Origin: Candidatus Woesearchaeota archaeon
Lineage (GTDB): Archaea; Nanobdellota; Nanobdellia; Woesearchaeales; WJIZ01
Assembly: GCA_018221205.1 (NCBI GenBank)
Contig: JAAOYF010000049.1
Span: forward strand, 1-35,914
Length of the DNA stretch: 35,914 nucleotides
Reading direction: 5' to 3'
Made by a program: the position numbers and the translations under genes. The notes below the pieces were generated by a model, which saw only the letters and a list, made by a program, of their open reading frames with translations, did not search any database and had not been told where the DNA came from. Below are positions 8,721-16,424 of the stretch, one piece after another (position 1 is the first letter of the stretch; each line of letters starts with the position of its first letter).

Positions 8721-10692
8721 CGGCGCGTTTTAATTTCTGGATCGTCTCTTCAAAGATACTTTCTTCAATCCCTCTCTCTTTTGCCATGTCAGAAAGGTCA
8801 TCTAATGAGATGGTCTTTCCAGATTTTTTCTCTAGATCAACAATCATCTCTTTGATAGTTGAGATATGGCTTCTTTCAGAAGCAGTGATGCCTGTCGAGA
8901 TCCTGTCGATATCGATCTTTCCAGTCTCCGGATCCATACCGACTTGTGCTAGACAATAATGCATCAGCTCAACAGCCTTCTTTGCATCTTTTCTTTCGAC
9001 AATCTGGCTTAATCGTAATCGTGCAGTCGCTTCAGCCATCCTGATGAGTGCCTCTAACTGCCGGGCCGAGATAGGGATGGCCTTGACTTCTTCATCTCCA
9101 CCGCTTCCCCTCATCTTAAGATAATACTTCTTGACTTCATCAACAGCAGCATCACTTAATTTCGGAAAGATTCTTTGGCGGGCATAAGAAAAATACTTCC
9201 GTAGCAGATTTCCATCAATCTCCGGAGTGACCATCTCAGGGCTTTGATGGATATTCAGCATAAACGATGCAATCTTGTCATCCTTGACAGCATCAGGCAG
9301 ATCCCTGATAGGAAAGATCAGGTCAAAACGATTGATCAATGTTGAAGGCAGTTCTATCTGTTTGGGGATGATCTCATACGGATCAAATCTGCCGAATTTA
9401 GGATTGGCAGCAGCTAGGACAGTAGTCTCACTCCTTAAGGTAGCTTGGATATTTGCCTTTGAGATCGTAACAGTCTGCCCTTCTAAAGCCTCATGCATCG
9501 CATCCCTGTCCTCAGTGCTCATCTTATCCAGCTCATCAATGCAGCATACTCCTCTATTGGCGAGAACCAAGGCACCTGCCTCCAGGCTCCAGCCAGACAT
9601 GAACTCATCTTTGACAACAGCAGCAGTCAATCCTGCACCACTAGCACCTTTTCCAGAGACAAATCTCCCTTTAGGGGCGACTTTAGAGATTCTTTTCAAG
9701 ATTTGGGATTTACCCGCACCAGGATCGCCGATGAGCAGCACATGGATATCCCCCCGAGTTACAGAAGAATCTTCCCTTACTTTCCTCACTCCACCAGCCA
9801 TCTGTACCAAGACAGCTTCCTTGATCATCTCATGGCCATAGATGCTCGGCACAACAGAATTGACCAATTTCTCATGCAGTTTAGGATCTTGAACTAAATC
9901 TAGAATCTCCTGCTCCTCCTCTGAGGTGATCTCAAGAGAAGAGAAATCCTCTTCAACGGCTTCGACAAAATTAGCCTCGATCATCAGTTCAAACCGGGTG
10001 CTTTTGCCTCCATCTTTGGCAAGGATAGGCACTTCCTTTAAGATGCCCATTACTCTGATTCCGCTTCCAGGATTTGTCCTTTTTTCAGTGATAGGACTCA
10101 CCAGATCATTTTTCAATAGAAGATTCATTCGTTTAGGCTGCTCTCCCCCTTCTAAATCAGTAGTAGATTCCTCTAGGACAATGCCCTGTGCATCGACCAT
10201 CTCCTTATCCAGTAGCCTAAACTTTCCCTTTCTTCCGCAGCCACACCTGGTAGGCTCTCGGAATTTAGTTTCCAGCTGCAGCACATTAAGGACATTCCCG
10301 CAGCTAGGACATTCGAATTTCGCAGAAATAACCTGCGGTCTGACATCACTTTTCTGCCGAACCGTTCCCTCGATAAATAATATCTTGTTCAGATGTCTTG
10401 CTCTGATATTTCTTATCATGATCTTATGGCCTTCAGGAAGGTTGAAGAAACGGGCCTTGAATCCTCTCACCTCTCCGAGAGTATCAAATTGTTCGATAGC
10501 GATCTCAGCAGCCTTGATGGTCTCTTCAGGCTGCTCAAGGATCTCCTCTGCAAGATCTGGCTCGAATTTGATCAGTTCAGAAAAATCTATCAACAAAAAT
10601 TTCTCATCCTTCTTTATCCTCTCGATGAGCTGCTCCTTGCAGCTACCATCGATGAATTCACTGAATTTTTGGATTTGGTCTTGGACTTCCAT
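8677..10692 (-). CDS. mcm: Replicative helicase MCM
   Basis: Hexameric 3'-5' DNA helicase of the replication fork. At 671 aa it is full length. The N-terminal domain carries a zinc site (C128, C131, C150, C152). The AAA+ domain has Walker A GDPGAGKS (322-329), Walker B CIDELDKM (about 384-391), sensor 1 LAAANP and the arginine finger in NRFDLIF (R455). The C-terminal winged helix covers about the last 80 residues. No intein or frameshift is present. It follows TBP by 50 nt, after a T8 run, and overlaps the RPA32-like gene downstream, which suggests co-transcription of helicase and single-strand binding protein. Confidence 0.97.
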   Translation of the reverse strand: MEVQDQIQKFSEFIDGSCKEQLIERIKKDEKFLLIDFSELIKFEPDLAEEILEQPEETIKAAEIAIEQFDTLGEVRGFKARFFNLPEGHKIMIRNIRARHLNKILFIEGTVRQKSDVRPQVISAKFECPSCGNVLNVLQLETKFREPTRCGCGRKGKFRLLDKEMVDAQGIVLEESTTDLEGGEQPKRMNLLLKNDLVSPITEKRTNPGSGIRVMGILKEVPILAKDGGKSTRFELMIEANFVEAVEEDFSSLEITSEEEQEILDLVQDPKLHEKLVNSVVPSIYGHEMIKEAVLVQMAGGVRKVREDSSVTRGDIHVLLIGDPGAGKSQILKRISKVAPKGRFVSGKGASGAGLTAAVVKDEFMSGWSLEAGALVLANRGVCCIDELDKMSTEDRDAMHEALEGQTVTISKANIQATLRSETTVLAAANPKFGRFDPYEIIPKQIELPSTLINRFDLIFPIRDLPDAVKDDKIASFMLNIHQSPEMVTPEIDGNLLRKYFSYARQRIFPKLSDAAVDEVKKYYLKMRGSGGDEEVKAIPISARQLEALIRMAEATARLRLSQIVERKDAKKAVELMHYCLAQVGMDPETGKIDIDRISTGITASERSHISTIKEMIVDLEKKSGKTISLDDLSDMAKERGIEESIFEETIQKLKRAGDIFEPRRGFISRI

Positions 10693-10729
10693 TGAAGATT
10701 ATACCCTCTACCATGTTTCGTAAATAATC

Positions 10730-10742
10730 CGTAAAAAAAACA
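10730..10742 (-). terminator. T-run terminator behind TBP
   Basis: On the - strand, just after the TBP stop codon, the sequence runs into eight consecutive T. Oligo-T tracts are the typical archaeal intrinsic terminator. MCM transcription may partly read through or start in the remaining 40 nt, where no strong TATA box is visible. Confidence 0.4.
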
Positions 10743-11306
10743 TCACTTAAGTTTCTTCAGGTTGACAACAAGCATATCAACTGCTTGATACACTTCTTCC
10801 TCGCTCTTCGTTCCTGTGCAGACAATCTTTCCGTTGCTGAACAAGAGGAAGGTTGCTTTCGCTTCCCTTAGCTTATACACCAGTCCTGGGAATTGCTCAG
10901 GCTCATACTCGGTGTTTTCAAGCTTCATAGCAAGTGTGTTGAGGTTTAGCACCATGCCTACACTGCCAGATGCAACAATGTTCTGGATATTCAGTTCCGG
11001 CTTGATCTTGATCTTGATGTTTATCTTCTCCAGGCTTTTGATGATCTTCTTCAAAGACTCCTCTACTTCTCGCAAGGTCCTTGCCCCAGTGCACACGACC
11101 TTTCCTGAACTGAAGATCAATGCGCTTGTCTTAGGTTCCTTGATCCTGATGACCAAACCAGGGAACTGCTCTGGGTTATACTCAGTATTGCTTAAAGTTG
11201 CAGCCATCTTCTCTAGTGGAATATCATGCTCTAGGCTGGTAGAAACAACAATGTTGACTATCTTAATATCTTTCTTCTCCTTGGATTTTGCCTTTTTCTT
11301 TGCCAT
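10743..11306 (-). CDS. tbp: TATA-binding protein
   Basis: Basal transcription factor that binds TATA boxes and recruits TFB. The saddle fold is visible as a direct internal duplication: the first half contains NTEYNPEQFPGLVIRI...GKVVCTG and the second NTEYEPEQFPGLVYKL...GKIVCTG. A frame opens at 11348, but the ATG at 11306 has a GGAGGT ribosome binding site 6 nt upstream and gives MAKKKAKSKEKK, a lysine-rich N-terminal extension, for 187 aa. The leader is about 25 nt if the TATA box at 11354-11361 is used. It shares its upstream region with the TrmB-like gene and an ORB site. Confidence 0.97.
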   Translation of the reverse strand: MAKKKAKSKEKKDIKIVNIVVSTSLEHDIPLEKMAATLSNTEYNPEQFPGLVIRIKEPKTSALIFSSGKVVCTGARTLREVEESLKKIIKSLEKINIKIKIKPELNIQNIVASGSVGMVLNLNTLAMKLENTEYEPEQFPGLVYKLREAKATFLLFSNGKIVCTGTKSEEEVYQAVDMLVVNLKKLK

Positions 11307-11350
11307 AGTGATACCTCCAGGGAACTCTAAAAAACCCAATGCCCCCAAGT

Positions 11351-11400
11351 TCCATTTATAAACGCGCCCGCCTTTATAAATACTTCTCTTTATAAATGGA
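11351..11400. repeat. 12-bp inverted repeat containing TATA boxes upstream of tbp
   Basis: TCCATTTATAAA (11351-11362) is repeated exactly inverted at 11389-11400, with a third TTTATAAA at 11373-11380. These are TATA elements for tbp and possibly the divergent gene. The symmetry could also make an operator, for instance for TBP autoregulation, which is inference. Confidence 0.5.
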
Positions 11401-11418
11401 GATATTCCACCTTATAAA

Positions 11419-11440
11419 CCCCCATGATTTCCACTGGAAA
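11419..11440 (-). promoter_or_regulatory. Full ORB-like site between tbp and the TrmB-like gene
   Basis: The perfect dyad TTTCCA(G/C)TGGAAA at 11428-11440 is joined on the - strand by TCAT to GGGGG (11423-11419). This is the canonical archaeal ORB layout (dyad core, about four bases, G-string), and the match is better than those at the cdc6 origin. It probably binds Orc1/Cdc6. Whether it acts in replication or in control of tbp is not decided by the sequence. Confidence 0.6.
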
Positions 11441-11474
11441 TTGATTCTTCACTCTTGAGTGGCGAAAAGAGAAA

Positions 11475-11486
11475 GCTTTATAAAGC
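11475..11486 (+). promoter_or_regulatory. TATA box of the TrmB-like gene
   Basis: The palindrome GCTTTATAAAGC is centred about 57 nt before the chosen ATG at 11537. Transcription would start near 11506 and leave a leader of about 30 nt containing the GGAGG ribosome binding site at 11523-11527. Confidence 0.5.
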
Positions 11487-11536
11487 ACTTTGTATTCTGA
11501 ACAGTATGAAAAGGGGTGCTGTGGAGGCTTGAAAAG

Positions 11537-12334
11537 ATGATTGTACAAAAGAATTTCCTATCTAAACTGCGTGAATTCGGCCTGAATACCTACGAATCGA
11601 AGTTGTGGACAGCGCTCTTATCAAGAGGCTCCTCAACAGCCGGTGAATTATCTGATATCGCTAACGTACCGAGAAGCCGTACCTATGATGTTCTAGAGTC
11701 TTTAGAAAGAAAAGGATTCATCATAAGAAAATTAGGCAAGCCGATAAAGTATATTGCTGTCGAACCTACAGAGGTCCTTGATAGGGTCAAAGATAAAGTA
11801 AGCAAAGAGACCGATTCAAGGATGAAGATGATCGAAGAGCTGAGAGACTCTGATATTCTCGAAGAGCTTTCATTGCTCCACTCTCAAGGCATTGAATTGG
11901 TAGATCCTACAGAATTGACTGGTTCAATAACAGGCAGAGATAACTTACATAATCATCTTGAGTCAAGATTAGCAAAAGCTGAGACAACTGTCTGCATGCT
12001 CACAACCCCAGAGGCTTTGAAAAGAAAACAGGAATTCATGATCCCTATGCTGAAGAGGTTAAAAGACAAAAACGTCTCAGTGAAGATCGCAACACAGATG
12101 ACAAAAGACAACAGAGCATTGATACAGGAATATCAAAGATATGCAGAAGTCAAGCATACTCAGATCAGAGGAAGATTCACCATAATCAATTCCTCAGAAG
12201 TCCTCTTCATGTTGCTAGATGATAAGATTGTCCATCCAGCATATGACATGGCGATCTGGGCTAACAGCAAATTCTTCGCAGCAACCCTAGAAGGCATCTT
12301 CAATGAGAAGTGGAATGGTATGAAATCGGTTTAG
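11537..12334 (+). CDS. TrmB-family transcriptional regulator
   Basis: A 265-aa sugar- or metabolite-responsive type of archaeal regulator. The N-terminal winged helix (about 5-75) contains GLNTYESKLWTALLSRG and the recognition segment VPRSRTYDVLESLERKGF, typical of TrmB proteins. The C-terminal part resembles a PLD-like effector domain. The frame opens with GTG at 11516, but the ATG at 11537 has GGAGG nine nt upstream and starts MIVQKNFLSKLREFG like its relatives. The gene is alone, divergent from tbp, so its targets cannot be inferred; it may be a general regulator of central genes. An ORB-like site lies about 100 nt upstream. Confidence 0.88.
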   Translation: MIVQKNFLSKLREFGLNTYESKLWTALLSRGSSTAGELSDIANVPRSRTYDVLESLERKGFIIRKLGKPIKYIAVEPTEVLDRVKDKVSKETDSRMKMIEELRDSDILEELSLLHSQGIELVDPTELTGSITGRDNLHNHLESRLAKAETTVCMLTTPEALKRKQEFMIPMLKRLKDKNVSVKIATQMTKDNRALIQEYQRYAEVKHTQIRGRFTIINSSEVLFMLLDDKIVHPAYDMAIWANSKFFAATLEGIFNEKWNGMKSV

Positions 12335-12392
12335 AGGGTAGCAACCAAACATTTAAATACCCATTATTCTCTAAAGACTCAGAGGTGATATT

Positions 12393-12584
12393 ATGGCACT
12401 AACTGTTCCCGAAGTTACTCTAGCAATAATCATTGGCACTCTTGCAGCTATTGTCTACTCGCTCAGAGTTTTAGTTTCTATGGAAAGACGTATGGCGAGA
12501 ATCGAGATGCATATTGAAAGAGTTGTCGAAAAGATCATCAAAGAAGAGATTAAGATCGAACGCTCTCTCAAGAAAAGAAAATAA
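12393..12584 (+). CDS. Small single-pass membrane protein, unknown function
   Basis: A 63-aa protein with one hydrophobic helix (residues 5-27) and a charged, probably coiled-coil cytoplasmic tail (about 29-63) rich in Glu, Lys and Arg. A strong ribosome binding site (GAGGTGAT, 12382-12389) precedes the ATG, and a TATA-like ATTTAAAT (12351-12358) fits a short leader. That makes it a real gene despite its size. Its stop directly abuts that of the convergent hjc (TAATTA). I recognise no family. Confidence 0.8.
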   Translation: MALTVPEVTLAIIIGTLAAIVYSLRVLVSMERRMARIEMHIERVVEKIIKEEIKIERSLKKRK

Positions 12585-12971
12585 TTATTTTATTATTTCT
12601 TCTAATAACAATCCTTTATTCTTGATGAGCTCTTTTGTGACAGCATAATTTGCTCCAGTAAATTTTAGGTCCTCTAGATTGACAAAATGCCATTCCATTC
12701 TATCGAAACGAACAGCGATCCAGGACTCAGCCCCAAAAAGCTGAGAGAATTCTTTCAGTTCATCAATCTCTTTTTTGGTCAGATACCTTATATCACTGCC
12801 AGATGCTTTACATTCTATAGCAAGTTTACGAAGATTATTTCCAGCCAATATATCAGGAGAAGGATATTTCGAACTGCCCGAACCAGCTACTCGAATGGCA
12901 GCCCAACCCACAGACCAAAATTTATGGATCAACTCCCGCTCAGCATTGATGCCTTTAGACTTCACTGACAT
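12585..12971 (-). CDS. hjc: Holliday junction resolvase Hjc
   Basis: Archaeal structure-specific nuclease that cuts four-way junctions during recombination and fork repair. The 128-aa length is normal. The nuclease core is complete: E11 in NAERELI, R27 and SG in RVAGSGSS, D40 in PSPDI, then E53 and K55 in IECKAS. The ATG lies 27 nt after a TATA-like element (12991-13003, - strand) located over the end of the RNase Z gene, so the mRNA is probably leaderless and transcribed independently of rnz. Confidence 0.95.
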   Translation of the reverse strand: MSVKSKGINAERELIHKFWSVGWAAIRVAGSGSSKYPSPDILAGNNLRKLAIECKASGSDIRYLTKKEIDELKEFSQLFGAESWIAVRFDRMEWHFVNLEDLKFTGANYAVTKELIKNKGLLLEEIIK

Positions 12972-12996
12972 AAGAAAAAAGCTAATTGAAATTTAT

Positions 12997-13890
12997 TTAA
13001 ATCTTTACCTTCATCAGATCAAAAGCGCATTCAGTATTCTCGAAATTCTGCCTGGCATCTTCGTTCAACTCCAAAGTACTTTTATAACGGGCACTGAAAT
13101 GCGTAAGGATCAATCTCTTTACATCTGCTTTAGACGCAATACCTGCAGCTTGCCGGGCAGTCATATGATTATAGTCTTCACTCTTCCCTTCTAGGTCGCT
13201 TGCATACGTAGCTTCTGAAATCAACAGATCAGCATTCTTAGCTAATTTTACACAATTGCTGCAAGGTTTGGTATCAGAGATGATGCTGATTTTTTTGCCT
13301 TTAACAGTATTGGTCACATCATCAGCTTTTATCTTCTTGCCTTTGAACATGATATCTCTCCCTTTCTGCAGTTTACCCAAAAGAGGACCATCAGGGATGC
13401 CGATCTTCTTTGCCTTGGCTACATTGATCCTTCTTCTATCCTTTTCGACAAAATTATAGCCATAGCAAGTGATGCCATGTTCCAATTCATAGGCCTCCAG
13501 ATAGAATTCATCATCCTCAAAGAATCTTCCCTGGCCTATCTCCTTCACTTCCATCTCAATCCGTCTGTCCATGACAAATGTCTTGAACATGTGCTCGAAT
13601 CTCTTCGATGTTCCTTTAGGCCCATAGATCTCTAACTTCTTGGTATATTCGTTTGCAGCCAGGCTCTGGATCAACCCAGGCAATCCCAAAACATGGTCTC
13701 CATGCCAATGGCTGATCAGGATCTTAGACACTTTAGTCAAAGGAATCCCGGCTTTCTTGAACTGCCTTTGTGTCCCTTCTCCACAATCGACCAACACCCC
13801 ATGAGTGTTGAAACTGATAAGAATCGCGCTCTGATTTCTCTCTTTCGTCGGTACCATACTGGAAGTGCCTAAAAAGGTGATGTCTATCAT
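12997..13890 (-). CDS. rnz: Ribonuclease Z (tRNA 3' endonuclease)
   Basis: Metallo-beta-lactamase fold endonuclease that trims the 3' ends of precursor tRNAs. The 297-aa short form has the signature HWHGDH at residues 61-66, an ELEHG segment in the middle, SDTKPC (aspartate ligand), SEATY and the C-terminal LTHFSARY (histidine ligand). The ATG at 13890 is 26 nt from a TATA element at 13911-13921, so it is probably leaderless. It is divergent from the tRNA-splicing endonuclease, putting two tRNA maturation enzymes back to back. Confidence 0.95.
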   Translation of the reverse strand: MIDITFLGTSSMVPTKERNQSAILISFNTHGVLVDCGEGTQRQFKKAGIPLTKVSKILISHWHGDHVLGLPGLIQSLAANEYTKKLEIYGPKGTSKRFEHMFKTFVMDRRIEMEVKEIGQGRFFEDDEFYLEAYELEHGITCYGYNFVEKDRRRINVAKAKKIGIPDGPLLGKLQKGRDIMFKGKKIKADDVTNTVKGKKISIISDTKPCSNCVKLAKNADLLISEATYASDLEGKSEDYNHMTARQAAGIASKADVKRLILTHFSARYKSTLELNEDARQNFENTECAFDLMKVKI

Positions 13891-13982
13891 ACCTTCAAGA
13901 GTCTCAACACTTTATTTAAATCTTTATCTTTTCAATATAGAAAATAAATATCTTTTTATAGCGAGCTTTACTTTAGCCGGCT
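13891..13982. promoter_or_regulatory. Divergent promoters of rnz and endA
   Basis: The - strand GATTTAAATAAAG (13910-13922) serves rnz, and the + strand CTTTTTATA (13952-13960) serves endA. Each is centred about 26 nt from its start codon. The short repeated segment TTTAAATCTTTA lies near both the rnz and hjc starts. Confidence 0.5.
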
Positions 13983-14537
13983 ATGGCAAAGAAGAAAGAA
14001 AAGAAAGAACAAGAGTTAGTCACTTCACTGTTCCTCAAAGAAAGGGTCGTGACAGAAAACTCAAACGCTGCTCGCGAATTGAATAACCAGAGTGTTTTTG
14101 GCACACCCACTGCAGATGGAAAAGTCCAGCTCTCATTGGTTGAGGCACATTACTTGCTCGAGAAAGGAAGAATGAAGATTCTGGATGGAAGAAATAAAGC
14201 AATCGAGCCCGAGAAATTCCTCAGGAAAGCCCAAAAGCTCGAACCGAACTTCTGGGTACGCTATTGTGTCTACAAAGATCTAAGAAATCGAGGCTATGTT
14301 GTCAAGACAGCCATGAAATTCGGAGCAGATTTTAGGGTGTACGATAGAGGTATCAAGCCAGGAGAGGACCATGCAAAATGGGTCGTCTTCCCGGTCCATG
14401 AAGCTTCTGAATTGACGTGGTATGAATTCTCAGCAAAGAACAGGGTAGCACATTCAACAAGGAAAAGATTATTGATCGGCTGTGTGGATGAAGAAGCCGA
14501 TGTCACATATTGGGAAATTCGATGGGTCCGCCCATAA
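13983..14537 (+). CDS. endA: tRNA-splicing endonuclease, homomeric type
   Basis: Removes introns from precursor tRNAs by cutting at bulge-helix-bulge motifs. At 184 aa it is the short form that usually assembles as a homotetramer. The catalytic triad is Y120 (FRVYDRG), H130 (EDHAKW) and K161 (STRKRL). The N-terminal 80 residues form the usual small alpha-beta domain, and the lysine-rich first ten residues are probably disordered. TATA spacing supports the ATG at 13983. This organism therefore likely has intron-containing tRNAs or rRNA processing sites. Confidence 0.95.
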   Translation: MAKKKEKKEQELVTSLFLKERVVTENSNAARELNNQSVFGTPTADGKVQLSLVEAHYLLEKGRMKILDGRNKAIEPEKFLRKAQKLEPNFWVRYCVYKDLRNRGYVVKTAMKFGADFRVYDRGIKPGEDHAKWVVFPVHEASELTWYEFSAKNRVAHSTRKRLLIGCVDEEADVTYWEIRWVRP

Positions 14538-14569
14538 CATATTTAAAATAAGCCCGCTTTGATTCTCCC

Positions 14570-15400
14570 ATGGATACAAGAGAAAAAATTCTGGCCTTTA
14601 TCAGGCAGCATGGCCCTACACTGCCGACTAAAATAGCAAAAGAGATTGAGGCTGTTTCCTATATCGCCTCTGCCCATTTGGCCGAGCTGAAAGAACAGGG
14701 CAAGATAAAGATCTCGAACATAAAGGTTGGTGGAGGTTCTCCATTGTATTTTCTGCCAGGTCAAGAGGCCCACTTAGAGGGGTTCATATCAAATCTGAAT
14801 GAAAAGCAGAAAAAGGTCTATGGACTGCTCAAGCAGAAAAAGATCATAAGAGATTCTTCATTGGTGCCGGTGTTCAAAGCAGCCATAAGGACAGTGAAGG
14901 ATTTCGCTGTTCCTTACACAGTATCGATAAAAGGAGTCAAAGAGATATTCTGGAAATTCTATGATCTGACAAAGGAAGAGACAGAGAAATTGACAAGGGC
15001 ATTGGTCGGAGTCAGGAAAAAGCCCATAAAGAAAAAAGAAGAGCAGAAAAAACTGAAGCAAAAAAAGACAGCTACAAAGACACCCGGGGAGTTCTATCAG
15101 GAAGTCATCAACTATTTCCAGGATAACAGCATAAAGGTCATAGAAGAGAGCATCATAAGGAAAAAATCAGACCTTGAGTTCATAGTAGAATTGCAGAGCT
15201 CTGTCGGCAGCCTGAAATATTTTGTAAAGGCAAAGAGCAAAAAACGCATTAATGACGGCGACCTAAGCTCTGTATTCATCCAGGGCCAGACAAAGCGTCT
15301 GCCAGTCCTCTTCTTATCAAAAGGAACCATGACAAAAAAAGCCGCTGAGATGCTCGAGACAGAATTTAAGGGAATGAGGTTCAATAAAATTGGGAGTTAA
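14570..15400 (+). CDS. Winged-helix protein with a nuclease-fold-like C-terminus
   Basis: A 276-aa protein with no name I can assign. Residues 1-75 form a clear winged-helix domain (TLPTKIAKEI then ASAHLAELKEQGKI). About 76-145 is helical and charged, and 145-165 is a lysine-rich linker. The last 100 residues alternate strands and helices (SDLEFIVEL, LKYFVKAKSKK, RLPVLFLSKG, TKKAAEML), like the PD-(D/E)XK or Mrr nuclease fold. The usual (D/E)XK is replaced by a K-A-K arrangement, so catalysis is doubtful. TATA spacing supports the ATG. It overlaps the FEN1 start by 11 nt, so it is probably co-transcribed with DNA repair and tRNA genes and may bind DNA. Confidence 0.72.
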   Translation: MDTREKILAFIRQHGPTLPTKIAKEIEAVSYIASAHLAELKEQGKIKISNIKVGGGSPLYFLPGQEAHLEGFISNLNEKQKKVYGLLKQKKIIRDSSLVPVFKAAIRTVKDFAVPYTVSIKGVKEIFWKFYDLTKEETEKLTRALVGVRKKPIKKKEEQKKLKQKKTATKTPGEFYQEVINYFQDNSIKVIEESIIRKKSDLEFIVELQSSVGSLKYFVKAKSKKRINDGDLSSVFIQGQTKRLPVLFLSKGTMTKKAAEMLETEFKGMRFNKIGS

Positions 15401-16424
15401 TATTACTGATCTTCTTGCACGGAAAGAGATCGATACCTCCATATTGAAAGACAAGATCATCGCCGTAGACGCCCACCTATTCCTCTATCAATTTCTCACC
15501 ACCATAAGGCAGCGGGATGGTGCTTTGTTGATGGATTCACAAGGCCGTGTGACTTCTCATCTGTCAGGGTTATTCGCCAGAAACACAAAATTGATGCAGC
15601 AAGGCCTAAGGCTTGCCTATGTCTTCGATGGGAAACCCCCAAAACTCAAGGAAAAGGAACGAGAAAGGAGGAAATCCCTTAAAGTAGAGGCAGAAAAAAG
15701 ATACGAGCAGGCAAAAGCAGCTGAAAATATAGAAGAGATGAAGAAATACGCCGCAAGAACAACACGCCTGACTAAAGAGATGATCGAAGAAGCAAAGCAA
15801 TTGCTCCATGCTCTGGGCATTCCAGTCATAGAGGCGCCTTCTGAAGGAGAAGCGCAGGCAGCTCACTTAGTGAAAGGGGAAAAAGCATTTGCCGTAGCTT
15901 CTCAAGACTCAGACGCCCTGATGTTCGGCACTCCAAGATTGATCAGGAATCTTTCTATAGCAGGAAGACGAAAGCGCTCTGGAAAACTGGCATTCGAGAC
16001 CATAAAGCCAGAGATGGTTTCTTTGGCAGACACGCTCAATAATCTCAGCCTCGATCAGGATCAGCTTATCGCTTTAGGCATGCTCGTGGGGACAGATTTC
16101 AATGACGGCGGCATCAAAGGAATCGGTCCGCAAAAAGCAATCAAACTATTGGAAAAGCACAAGAATGATTTTGATACCTTGTTCAAAGAGGTGAAATGGG
16201 AAGATTATTTTGATTATCCCTGGACAGAAGTCTTTTACTTATTCAAGAAGATGCCCGTGCATGAGAATGTTAAATTAGAATGGGAACCCATAAACAGAGA
16301 GAAAATAAATGAGATATTAGTAGAAGGCCATGATTTCTCAGAAGAACGCATCAATTCTTCATTAGATAGGCTAGAAAAAGAGAAAGAGAAGCAGACACAG
16401 AAAGGCTTAGGAGAGTTTATCTGA
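15390..16424 (+). CDS. fen: Flap endonuclease FEN1
   Basis: Removes 5' flaps during Okazaki fragment maturation and repair. The 344-aa protein starts at a TTG codon with GAGGT nine nt upstream; this start gives Met-Gly-Val, the conserved FEN1 N-terminus that packs into the active site. Acidic metal ligands are present: D27, D80, E152, E154, D173, D175 and D236. The C-terminus QKGLGEFI is a PIP box for PCNA. The gene overlaps the winged-helix gene by 11 nt and the Trm5-like gene by 1 nt (TGATG), so the three form an operon. Confidence 0.96.
   Translation: MGVNITDLLARKEIDTSILKDKIIAVDAHLFLYQFLTTIRQRDGALLMDSQGRVTSHLSGLFARNTKLMQQGLRLAYVFDGKPPKLKEKERERRKSLKVEAEKRYEQAKAAENIEEMKKYAARTTRLTKEMIEEAKQLLHALGIPVIEAPSEGEAQAAHLVKGEKAFAVASQDSDALMFGTPRLIRNLSIAGRRKRSGKLAFETIKPEMVSLADTLNNLSLDQDQLIALGMLVGTDFNDGGIKGIGPQKAIKLLEKHKNDFDTLFKEVKWEDYFDYPWTEVFYLFKKMPVHENVKLEWEPINREKINEILVEGHDFSEERINSSLDRLEKEKEKQTQKGLGEFI

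Noticed and set aside
9275-9841. Open frame of 188 codons on the + strand
   Set aside because: It is a shadow of the MCM AAA+ region, with low-complexity Ser-rich translation and no promoter or ribosome binding site.
9926-10723. Open frame of 265 codons on the + strand
   Set aside because: It lies entirely opposite MCM, has no recognisable domain and mirrors the codon pattern of the real gene.
11342-11355. Second ORB next to tbp (CCCCC followed by a TTCCAT half-site)
   Set aside because: The G-string is two bases too close to the half-site and the dyad is incomplete.
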